From assembly GCA_023052935.1 (NCBI GenBank), contig CM041292.1, positions 88,271,169 through 88,335,168 on the forward strand: a stretch of 64,000 bases of DNA, given 5' to 3'. Of this stretch, positions 11,405 through 22,600 are shown in pieces (the first letter of the stretch is position 1; each line of letters begins with the position of its first letter). The position numbers and the translations under genes were made by a program. The DNA comes from Piezodorus guildinii. Lineage: Eukaryota; Arthropoda; Insecta; Hemiptera; Pentatomidae. A model generated the notes under the pieces. The model was not told where the DNA came from. It ran no database searches and was given only the letters and a program-made list of their open reading frames with translations.

Positions 11405-11800
11405 CTCTAGTTTTTACTTTCACTTACCTGTATGAAATTAAATATTTGAATTTGAGTTTTCAATGGACCTTTTAGGGTCCCATGAGTGGAAATGACCAAA
11501 TCTCGCTAAAAAGTCTGTGTGTGTGTGTGTTTGTCTGTGTGTCCGTATGTGTAGTGTGAGGTCACAACTCTTAAACATAAAAATTAAGTTTAAATCAAGT
11601 GAATTACAAAATGATAGTGAATTCCGAATATTTTTGACACTCGCCGTTTAATCTATATCTCATGTTTCTTACGAAACGGAATATACTTTTTATTTAAATT
11701 AACTTAAAACTTTTTTCAGCTTGAAGTTTATTTTTTAATATTTCCTCAATTAATCTTACAGCCGAGGTAAGTTAAAGTCGGTGTGTTGTCCGCAACAGAT
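11405..11800 (-). repeat. Dispersed TIR repeat, internally deleted copy
   Basis: It begins actttcacttacctgtatg at 11417 and ends ggtaagttaaagtcggtgtg near 11785, so it shows both inverted termini in about 380 bp. A (TG)n tract lies at 11517-11532. The short length against the copy at 17208-18330 reflects loss of the middle. Confidence 0.7.
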
Positions 11801-12149
11801 TCTGTTAATATAATTCCAATTATATTTTAAAACTATACCTAATACACTAATTTCCCGAAAGAATAAGAAGATAAACAATTTAGGACATACCTGGCAAGTA
11901 ATTAAACTGTACAATCTTTGTTTTGTGATAGTATTTTCATTAAATAGTGTTTTAAGAAGATTAGTGGAATAATCTATCTAATACCACCTTAGATAAGAAA
12001 TCTCGTTGGTATAAATTCCTTTAGAATTAAAGAGCATTTCGCAATAATTGAGAACAAAATTTTAGCTTATCTGTAGGTTCCTTCTTAATACAGATTCTCC
12101 AGTATCTTCCGAAGACTAAAATATTTTACTATTCATGATCATCATAGTT

Positions 12150-12605
12150 GGCTCTACAGCCAGTCACCGGGCCTGGGCTTCCTCCAACAGGCATTAGTTC
12201 GCCCGGTCTGCTCCAGTAGCTCTCCAATTTCTATCACCTAGAAGGACCAACGCGTCCTTACTAACAGCGTCCAGCCGCCTTATGTTCGGTCTTCCAACTC
12301 GTCTCATGCCGTGTAGCTTTCCTGCAAGTACCTTTGTGGGAATCTCGCTGTCGCTCATTCTCTCCACATGCCCAGCCCAACGAACTCTTCCCAACTTAAT
12401 GAATTTGACAATATCCAAATCCCTGAATAAGTCTGATTTCTCCGTATTCTTTCTTCTTCTTCAGGCAGTGCCCTCTCTTATAGGCTCGAAAATAGTTCTT
12501 AGCACACTCGTTTCGAATAGCAAAAGTCTGGCTTCGTCCAACTTTTGGTGAAAGGGCATGCCTCTGACCCGTAAGTAAGGATTGGGTGTACCAGCGTCTA
12601 GTACA
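12150..12605 (-). pseudogene. RTE-like LINE C-terminal fragment
   Basis: On the minus strand it encodes the typical C-terminal block DIVKFIKLGRVRWAGHVERM, then ..KVLAGKLHGMRRVGRP.. and ..ALVLLGDRNWRA... These motifs lie at the end of RTE-group ORF2. The upstream part is frame-broken, and the 3' end is an ATGATGATCATG-type simple tail. The next LINE's T-run at 12608-12626 abuts it. Confidence 0.7.
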
Positions 12606-13350
12606 GTTTTTTTTTTTTTTTTTTTCCATCTTATCTTATGAATTGCAGCTTTATTAGGCTTATTTTGAGCCGTCCATTTCCGTTAGTACAGGCCTAGTGC
12701 GTTGGTGAATCTGACCAAGCTATAGGAATTAATCAGTTCACAAAACTTGAGATCTATAATACGGTCACTGCCAAAATAGTAAAACCGTACCCTAGCAATC
12801 TCTAGACAACTGTATACCACATGATATGCAGTTTCATCTCCCTTCTTGCAGAATCTTCAAATAGGTGAGGCCACTAACCCCATATTATGGAGATGCCTGT
12901 TATGCTGACAGTGTCCTGTATACAGTCCTGTCACTCTCCTCAGGGTTATCCTGTCCATTGAGAGTAGTGTACAACTTCTCTCTTTGTACGGTCCCTCCAA
13001 TAACATCTTGGAATGGTGCTGCTTTCCAGTATCCAGTATTGCCTAGATCTATTGCCAGCAACCGCCTTGATCAAACCTTTAGCATAACTGAGGCTTATTC
13101 CAGACACAGGTTCAGGTGTAGGATAATTGAGCAGAACCTTTCCTTATGAGGCGGTCAGCTCTCTCATTGCCGAAGATGCCTGAGTGACCAGGCACCCAAT
13201 GGACTCTGACATTATTCAGCAGCGAAAGCGTATTGATATTTCTTTTGCATTCCTCTACTAATATGGAGTCATGTAACTACCCAGAGCTCCGATAGTAGCT
13301 TGGCTTTCGGTATGGATAGTTATAAGCCTGTCTCTGTCTCCGATTGATTT
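12606..13350 (-). pseudogene. 5'-truncated LINE with RNase H and C-terminal zinc region
   Basis: The minus strand starts within an RNase H-like domain (ITIHTESQATIGAL), followed by WVPGHSGIFGNERADRL, the usual H/D motif of LINE RNase H. The C-terminal block is RVTGLYTGHCQHNRHLHNMG, then ..ICRFCKKGDETAYHVVY... It ends in poly(A), seen as the T-run at 12608-12626. Several stops interrupt it. RNase H in this position points to the I/LOA/R1 group of LINEs. Confidence 0.7.
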
Positions 13351-15740
13351 ATTATTTTTGTTTTTATGTGTGCAGTATCCCTATATTTTATTTAGCAGCT
13401 GCAGGCCTTTGAGAAAGTTTAGCAATAATTTTATATTATTTTCGTTATCGCTCAATAAGGTAGCTGTTCCTAATCTGTTAAAATATGATCGGTAAAAAGG
13501 GCATTCCTCCAATATGAATGAAGTCTTAATTTGTGCGTTTAATTGTGTGCGTTTAAAAGGAGTGATTTAGGGGATCTGATGGATCATATGGAATGTTAAG
13601 AGAGATGGATTCAATAGATTTCTTTATACTAAAAAAGTGAGCCGAGAAGTTAGCAGTGGAAGAGGTGGAATAGAAGTGGTTAGCTAAAGTTACAGGATCA
13701 GTTTCATATAGGCCGCGGTTTTTCAGACACATTATTTGGGGTGAAAATCCATATCTCATAATTTTCCGAACTGTTTCCCAGAAAACGGCACTTGGAGTGT
13801 TACAACTGACTTTACTAAGAAAATTTTTCCTCGGCAGTTTTTTATTCGTTTTAACGATATATCTAGCGTGTTTTCTTGCAGCATGGTATGTCTCTAGCAT
13901 TTCTGTAGAGGGTCGTCGAAAAAATTTTCTCAAAGCTTTTCGCCTATCTTTTATTCTTCGTTCCACCAGGGTACAGGAGGGCGAGAGCCATGATGTGCAC
14001 TGTCGTTTGTGGATGTGTGTGGAATAGCAATATGAGCCGCGGTAAGCAGTCTGGTATTAACATTTGAAATAAGCCTGTCAGGGTCAGTTTCTAATAAGTC
14101 GATGTCAGTAAGTTGTGCTTTCTCTTGGTAGAGCCCAATCTGTTGGACTTTCATTGAGAGTTTTGATAATTATGGGGAAATGATCGCTACCGTGTGTATC
14201 ATCTAATGTGTACCATTGAGTTGTTGCTTGTAACTGAGGGCTGGTAATTGCAAGATCGATAGCAGAGAGTTTGCCGGATAGGGTGCAGAGGTGTGTTTTA
14301 TAGATATGGTTATTTATGGTGTTCAAGTGACAGATATCTAGAAAAGTTTCGACCAATTTACCCCTTTTTTATACCCCTTCCCCCTGTCACTACCCCCATA
14401 ATAAACTGTGCGCGTTGAAATCTTCAGCTAAGATCACTGGCGATGGCAACGAATCCACCAAGTCTTTCAGTTCCTGAACGTAAAAGGGTCGACCTGGTGG
14501 TTGGTAGATGGAGTATAACGTGAGAAAGAATTCGGATTGATATGACTTGTAACTGAGAGTTATTATCAATATCAAAAAAGGGAACACCGTCTTTAATGAA
14601 TATACATACTCCTCTGCAAGCAATTTTTTCACCCAAGTAATCCTTTCTTCTTATCGCCCATCCCCGAAATTCTATTTGTCTGGTAGGTTTCAGGTGGGTT
14701 TCCTGAATACAGGCGACAGAGCAATTATAGTGCCCCAGTAAGTATTTCAGCTCGTCCTGTCGATGAATTATACCATTGATATTCCATTGGAGTATATTCA
14801 TGTAATACAAAAACAAATATCTACATCCTCCAACAATGATAGAAGAAGGGAGTAGGAAGAGAAACAAGTGACTGGTAAATCTTAGTATATGAGAAGTGAG
14901 ATAAGGAAAAAGTGGTTGACGCCGAAAATTGTTGAAAAATAGAGAGATCTATTACATTGAAGCGGGGAAGTGTTGAAAGAACAAGAATCAAATGCGAAGA
15001 GAATGTCAGCCATTATATAAATATTATTAAATATAAACATAGTTATGAAAGAAGGGTATTCTGTAACTAATGATAAAGTGTTCGGGGGAGCCTTAGTAAA
15101 AATAAACACACAAACATACATATAAATATATTCAAATACATTCACATTTACATACTTATATGCACATATATAAATCCACAGGCGCACACATACATACATA
15201 TACACAAATAGACACATACGCGCGCACACATACATATACATACAAACACATTAATATAAATGTATATATTTTTCCCCCATTTCAATTTTAAGATTTCTTA
15301 CGCGTATTGTAAGATTTTTGTTTTGCCATGCTAACGTTATCATTTTTCGAGGAGGAGGTACTTTGGTCATCTTTAGTGAAGATTTGTGAAACAAAACTAA
15401 TTATTTTTAAGTTAATGTCTAACTTCGACATTATGGATTTAACAGCAGACTTAAGAATGGAATAAACGGATTCCTCAGCACTATTGTTAGTTTTAGTTTC
15501 AGTTGTGTACCTTGTTATTGGTGGAGATATAACTAACTTCTCCTGACAATCAGCGGTATTTATTTTGGATAACGTAGTTTCCATTAGACTATTTTTTTTA
15601 AACAGTACATCGACAGTCGTAGCTAATTTGGATATTTGATCGACAAGTTGGGAGATGGTGTCCGCTGACGAGTTCAGGGCGGAGGGAGCCGCGGTGGGTG
15701 GTGGAGCCGTGGAGGAAGCCCTGGTAGGGTCGCCATTATC
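13350..15740 (-). mobile_element. I-clade LINE, internally deleted
   Basis: Read on the minus strand: an ORF1 C-terminal part (15740-15288), then an APE endonuclease (14867-14100; MNILQWNINGI, CIQETHLKP, AEDFNAHSLLWG, GSDHFPII), then the region ahead of the RT (13966-13553; ..KKLPRKNFLSKVSCNTPSAV..). The element then jumps to its last residues (13550-13375; SFILEECPFYRSYFNRL and a terminal LLNKI stop). All RT and RNase H coding sequence is missing. The junction near 13535 has a short repeated word, gtgcgtttaa, consistent with a microhomology deletion. The endonuclease blocks lie in different frames and no autonomous function is possible. Confidence 0.75.
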
Positions 15741-15799
15741 ACTTCAACATGAAACCGGTGGTCAGCTGGAGGCTCCTCTCTAAGTTCAGCCTGGATTTT

Positions 15800-16390
15800 G
15801 TGACTTGTTACGATTTTCTAAAAAAGGCCTTAAAGTTTTTGATTAAATTCCCTACATCCATGTAAAATTGTATGAGCTTCAATATCATGTAGGTTTCATT
15901 TAGATTGAAATAATCTGATAGGGTTTAAATGCCGATTTTTTAAATTTTCTTCCTCTAAAGTATCTTTAATTTTGTAGAATCTATAGAGATAGCTATATCA
16001 TATATTGAGCACAAATAAAAAAACGGCTAAATGTATGATTTGAATGAATACGATATCAAACTGAAAAAGAAAAGACCAAAAATATTTTTGTATGCAATTA
16101 TTTTGTTTTTGAAAATAAAAACAGCAACATAGACGAATAATATACCGTTGGATAGCTTAAGATTTTAAAAAACATATATTTTACACGAAATTGTATCAGT
16201 TAATGGAGAGCGATGAAAAGACGATAAAACTAACCGAATGTCATAGATAATAATTTAATAGATTATTTAATAAAACAAATATTCAATGTAATTAATTCTT
16301 TAACAATTTATTTTTTTCTCTAAGTGCATTTAACTTTTTTAAGAAAAATTGAAAGAGATTTTAACAACGGAGGTAAGTGAAAGCCGTGTG
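15800..16390 (-). repeat. Dispersed TIR repeat, truncated copy
   Basis: Family words present are tagggtttaaatgccgattt, cttcctctaaagtatctt, taatataccgttgga and the end acggaggtaagtgaaagccg near 16368-16388. The distal part with the CA tract is missing and the LINE at 13350-15740 lies next to it. Confidence 0.65.
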
Positions 16391-16657
16391 TTAGTATTTT
16401 TTTAAGATTTTTAATCTTAAGCTTGATTTTTAATATAGATGCAATTGTAAACAAATTGAACTTGGGATAACAATCGATATTTGACCTAAACCTTTTGAAA
16501 ACAAAATTATATTCCTTTCTATTGACATCATAAGGGTACTTAAAAGACGTACTTATAGATAATATTTATCAAACCCAAGGTGGCAATTTGAATAGCCAGC
16601 GTTAATTTGTGTCAATCGTTACATTCCTTCCTCACACCAAGTCCTACTACCTTCAAA
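16390..16657. promoter_or_regulatory. Upstream region of lipase gene A
   Basis: About 270 bp between a TIR repeat and the gene A start codon. It contains AT-rich stretches but no promoter element that I can place with confidence. The 5' UTR must lie here unless another upstream exon exists. Confidence 0.3.
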
Positions 16658-19600
16658 ATGGGCAAGATCGCGATTTTAGTCATATCGTTTCTTAGCACGG
16701 TAACAGTTTCAACTGGAGGAAGATTTGACCCATCCAAAGTAGGACCACTTCCCCCACCACCTCCCAATCTGATGGATGCCGTAAGTAAATTCTAAATGAA
16801 ATAATTCTGGGAATAAATACATAAAGGATCATTTGTTTGATTGATTCAATGTTCATAAATTGAATTGATATTTTATATTCGAGGCGTTTTGCCGAGAAAG
16901 TAATCAGTAATTTTAAATAATACTGCAGATAGTAGTAGTCGTTCAATAGTCCATTTTTATGGACTTATATGGTTCTTTTATTATATTGTTTTAAGCGGCT
17001 CTCATTAACCATAAAGTGGTTGTTTTTTTATCAGATTAATGTTATTTTTTTTTCTTTATTATAATTTCAGTTAACAATAATGCCGCCAAAACAGGAAGTT
17101 CGCAACGTATTGGTTATTATAGAGCGTATGAAATAAATTAATGATCGCCTATCAATAAAGGCGCTCAATCATAGACATAAAATCTAAAGTAATATACTAC
17201 AGACTATTTTTACTTTCACTTACTATATATAGTAAGGAAAAGTATTGCGATCGTGAAAATTTTCGATTTCCAGTTTTCAGCGGAAATACACGTTTTAGGG
17301 TACCCTGAGTCCAAATCCGACTTAATTAACGAATAAATCCGAAAAATGGTCGTTGTGGGTTTTTTGGTAAGTCTAGTGCAAAAATTAAAATTCTTATGAA
17401 AATGAAATTTCATATTTAAGACAACTATACGCCCGAGATGTTACATCAACTTTTTCATTAAAATCGGCTAATCATAAAAGCCACTTTATACCATGCAGTT
17501 TGATCTTTTTTACAATTTTCTCAAAAATGGCTCCAAAGATTTTGATTAAACTCACTATATCGATGTAAAATTTAATGGGCTTTAGTATCATGTAGATTTT
17601 ATTGTGATTGAAATTGTCTGACAGGGCTTAAACGCCGATGTTTTAAATTCTCTTCCTCTAAACTACCTTAAATTTTGTACATTCCAAAAGATTAAACATA
17701 TCATCTCAATTAAGGATTAAGATTAAGGAGGGATAAATATAAGATTAAGTTGGACAAATTTGATGACCAACTAAAGGATTTTTTTTTTTTTTTTTTTGTA
17801 ATTTTATGAATAGTAATTTAGACGTATAATATATCGTTGGAAAGAGAAATATTTTATAAAAAATATTATCTGATACACAAAGTTGTAAAAGGTAATATAA
17901 AATGACGAATAGGGGATAAACTTATTACTGATTAACAATTTAATGTAGTTATATTCTATCTATCGTCGCTATGGTCCTTGTAGGACCTTGGCCTCCTTAG
18001 CAATCCTCCTCCATTCTGACTTGTCTTCGACTTCCCTTCTCCATCCGCTGACACCCAACGACCGAAGGTCCTCCTCTACATCCTGCAGCCAACGAAGTCT
18101 AGGTCTGTCCCTGATTCTTCTTCCACCAGGGTGTCCCCCTCCATCATCATTTTTTGCAGTCTCCCACTTTCCATTCTCTGGTAGTTATATTATTTAATCT
18201 AAATCATATTTATGTTTCCAACAAAAATGAATAAACGTTTATGTAAATCAACTTAAAATATTTTTCAAATTGAAGTATATTTAATAGTTTTTTAATTGAT
18301 TTTAACAATCGTAAGTGGAAGTAGTGTGTTGCCCACACCAGATTTATTTTTTTTTTTTTTTATAAGAGACTAGCTTTGTAACCAAGATATTCTCTGTATT
18401 ATTAAAGAAAATCAAGAAGTTAAAATTAGAAAATGCTACGCTGGTGCATTTTTTTTTTTCCAAATCACTAAAAATACACAATTTTATAGAAAAATAAAAT
18501 TGTGTAAGGAATTAGTCCGGGTGGCGGTTAGTAAATGAAACTATTTACTTTTTTTCATTCACTGACCGCCAACCGGAGTAATTCCTTCCAGTAATTCTCA
18601 TACGGTCAACTAATTATATCCACTATGACAAAATGTAATGGCATAATAATAGTATTGTATATAAATGAAGAATATAATAATAAATACCTTTAGTTGGTTA
18701 GCTTAGGAGTAGGGGTACTGTGATGCTAACCCTTAGACTACTGGTTCGAGTGGTAAAATAATTATTTATTCTAATAGTCAGACGTGAGTTGGGGTCCGGA
18801 GGCCATTCCAGGGCTCACTCTGCTTGAACAACTTAATTACCCGAAAACAAAATTGGAAGAAAAATCGGCGGTTGAACTAAATGGTCTAATCCACACTCTT
18901 GCACACCTCCTGACCTAGAAACAGAGAAAGAATTGTTAACACATTTTTCAAATATAATAAGAAATATGAGTTACATGCAAGATTATAGACAAAAATTAGT
19001 TTTTATTTTTTCATATTGTTCCACCACTTCAAAAAAAACTGTGTATAGAGGAGTATAAAAGACATTTTCTTTCTGAAACATTTTCTGAAAAAAAAAATCA
19101 GTGACTGACACTTTTCAAAAAGTTTTTTTTTTTTTTTTCCTTCTTCTTCTTGGCATTGGAGCTCTCCATACAGCCAGTCTCAGCACATCATTACTAAATA
19201 ATGGTTGAAAAAATACATATTTTAATTTTCTTTCTTCCACTGAAAATTGGCTTTTCGCTTAAAAATCGTGATCATATTATTTTTTCATCCCTTTGACTCC
19301 TAAGAATCAGAAAAAATCATCATTAATTAATTTCAAATTTTACTATTAAAAAAATAATAAAATCGAAAAAAAAAAGTTTTTAAAAAATCTCGAAAACCGT
19401 CTAAATTTAAAAGCTACAAATTTATGTGGATAACTTTTATTTGACAACAAATCGATCCCCCAAGTTTGAGTAAAAAACGTGACGGGGGCAGATTTATTAT
19501 CCTAATCCGGCTATACCCTTTGAAACAGAAGTCGTTCATAATGTTTCACACCCATAAAAAAATATATTTCTGTGTAGTCTACAGGCGTCTATTTCTCCCA

Positions 19601-22600
19601 TTTTATGCAAACCATACTAATTTGGATTGTCTTATATTGTTATTAAAAATAATCGGCTGTTGCTTTCGATCAAGAACATTTTAGGGCTCTGGTTTTCAAA
19701 ATAACAAGAATTCAAAGCTAAATATCGAATTTCAAAAATTGTTCTATCCGCTATCCGCTGTCTCCTGGTCTCCTTCAAGACATCTCTTAATAGTACCGTG
19801 TGTCGTTCATCAGGTGATGCTACAGTGGGATTCCTAAATTTGGCCTATATTCTAACTAGTACCTCATACAACATACACGCTCGGGACCACCATATTACGT
19901 CCCTCCGAAGGACGGCATAACCAAGGACTTCTTAAAAGCTTTAAAAAAATTTAAGTGTCATCTGCTGGGTTAGAACTCGCGATTTTGAGCATAGCAAAAT
20001 TAATCCCAAAATTCAACAATATAGTTACAATTATACAATTGTATAATTGTAAAATAATACAATTGACAATATAGTTACAATTATACAATTACCATATAGT
20101 TTTAAAATCTGGTGCGGGCATTTATGACTTTCAATTACTTCGGTTTTTAAAATCAATTTGAGAACTATTGAAAAAAATTTGAAGAATTATATTCAGTTCC
20201 AATGAAAACATTTATGCCCTATTCGTCACTTTGCATTACCTTCCAAAACTTTATATATTAGAGAACATTTTTTTTATCTTACATTTAACTTTCCAACGAT
20301 ACATTACAAATCTATAGTACTATTCTTCTTTTTTTTTTAAATAAAAAAAACCTTAAAAATATAAGGTTGCTCTTTTCTCCTTAAGTTGGTTATAAATTCA
20401 ACTTTAGTATTTAGCAGTTTTTTTTATCAAGTTTAATAAGATTTAGAGAAAGAAAATTTCAAGTATAGGCATTTAAGCCCTGTCGGACTATTAAGATCAG
20501 AATGAAACATGCACGGTATTAAAGCACATTAAATTTTATAGAGAGTCAGAGCCGTTTTTGAGAAAATCGTAAAATAGTGGAAAATTCGTGATATAAATTA
20601 GCACTTTCGGCGATCCGATTTTGGTGAAAAGTTGGTGTACATCTTAGGCGTACAGGTGCCGTAAATATGAAATTTCATTTATGTTCAAAATATATCAGCT
20701 GTTTTCTCCTTTAGTTGGGTATCGAATACGTTCAACATATATATTTATAAGTTTTCATATATACAAACTCTTATCTATGATATGTAGATAATTAATTTTC
20801 TTAGCCATTATTGGATGATCAACCCACAATCAGTCTTTATCTTCCTTTAATTTTAGCAAAGGTTTCATAAAAGACTTTAGATATTAGCCATAGTAGCATA
20901 AAATGACGTTAAATAAATAAACAAACTAAGACTTTAGACAGTACTACATTTCCATTCGACTTGCCTTTCTTAGAATATATATTTGTATACTTGTAGTAAT
21001 ATCAAGCCGAGAGAGAACAAAACACAGACCTGGGCTCCAGTGTCCATGTTTGTGTTGTACTCTAAGATTATCAATAATATTCCAGTATCTGACCAATTAA
21101 GATTTTATACAAAATTGAGATAGTTTTCATGACACCACAAAGAGGATAATGCAGGATAATTGGCATTAAAACATCAAATTTATTCTAATAACATTTTTTT
21201 CCATTTTTTTTATCAATGTTAAAAATATGATATGGGTAATTTTTTCGAATCTACAAAATAAAGAGTACTTCAGAGTAAGAAAATTTAAACTATCGGCATT
21301 TAACCCTGTCATACTATTTCAATCAGAATGAAACCCATTAAATTCTACATCGACATAGCGAGTTTAATCAAAATCGTTAGAGCCATTTTGGAGATAATCG
21401 CAAAAAGAAGCAAAATGCATGTCATAAAGTGGCTCTTCTGGCTGGCCGATTTTGATGAAAAAGTTGCTCTAACATCTTAGACATGTTCCCAAAATATGAA
21501 AAACAAGGTTATACAATTTATCGTTTGGCTACACACACACACACTCGGCTACGAGCGGACACAGACATCCAAACACGCAGATTATTCTTAAAATTATTAG
21601 CTCCTGGTGAGTAGAAAAATATTAAGAAAATAAAGGAATAGCTATTTTTTAAGTACTTCCCTGAGTGACTTGGATGTGAACTTAAACTCTATGGGCGTTT
21701 ATATCCTTAAATTCTATAACTTGTATCCTACTGGGTGTAACTTAAATCTTATTGGCTAACAGACAGATTCCTTTTGTTCATTGAAGGCACAAGTGGTTAG
21801 CGATCGCTCGATAGAGTTTATGTAGTTTATTAACACTTGTAATTCCTTATGTTATATAGTCTGTTTAACTTTCGATAGTGAATAAAATGATCTAAAACAA
21901 ATGAATTTCGTTTGCTATCCAATAAGCTTGGTGTATCAACCCAAGAAATTTTATTTTTCCATTAAAAAATGCTCTCTGTAGATTCACTTCTATTCTATCA
22001 CAGATATAAAAAATTAATTTATGTTCTAATAACCTTATATCTGTAGTTTTTTGAAATTATGTTTGGAATTTTAATATATTTATTAGTTTAATCCAATAAA
22101 ATATATGTAACTCTAGGATAATCTTTTTATCTCCTCTTTTAATTCCTCTTAGTCAGTTCATTCCTTCCCAAGTCTTTATTTGATCATCTACAGCCATTGT
22201 GGATTATTTATTTCACAATAATATTTTTAACTTACCAAAGACTTTGCATGTTTTATGAACCATTGGTCCATCAACAATTTCTCTTTAATCATTACCGACT
22301 TCTCTCGATATTTTTCAGTAGTTGGTGTGTTTGATGAAGGACTTGGTAGATTAAAAAAAAAATGTCTTCCTTAAAGGATGAGTAATTATGATGTGCAGCA
22401 ACCCTTTGAGAAAGACCATTGGGTTAAGCTAGTCTTTCTTCCTTCTTCGTATGACTCAATAAAGCCCTTTCTTTGCACACATTCCATTTTACATAAACAC
22501 CAGAACCAAGTATCTTTATCCGAGTTTTTCTGGTCTATCCCCTGAACATTAAACATTCAGGAACTAATATCCTTTATGTAGATTATTTAATACTTGGTTT

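Noticed and set aside
14882..15241. 119-codon minus ORF rich in YMYVCV
   Set aside because: It is generated by a (ATAC/ACAT)n-type simple repeat at 15100-15250.
20017..20090. Direct repeat of about 24 bp (caatatagttacaattatac...) and a palindrome at 20027-20050
   Set aside because: Too short and AT-rich to be more than local slippage.
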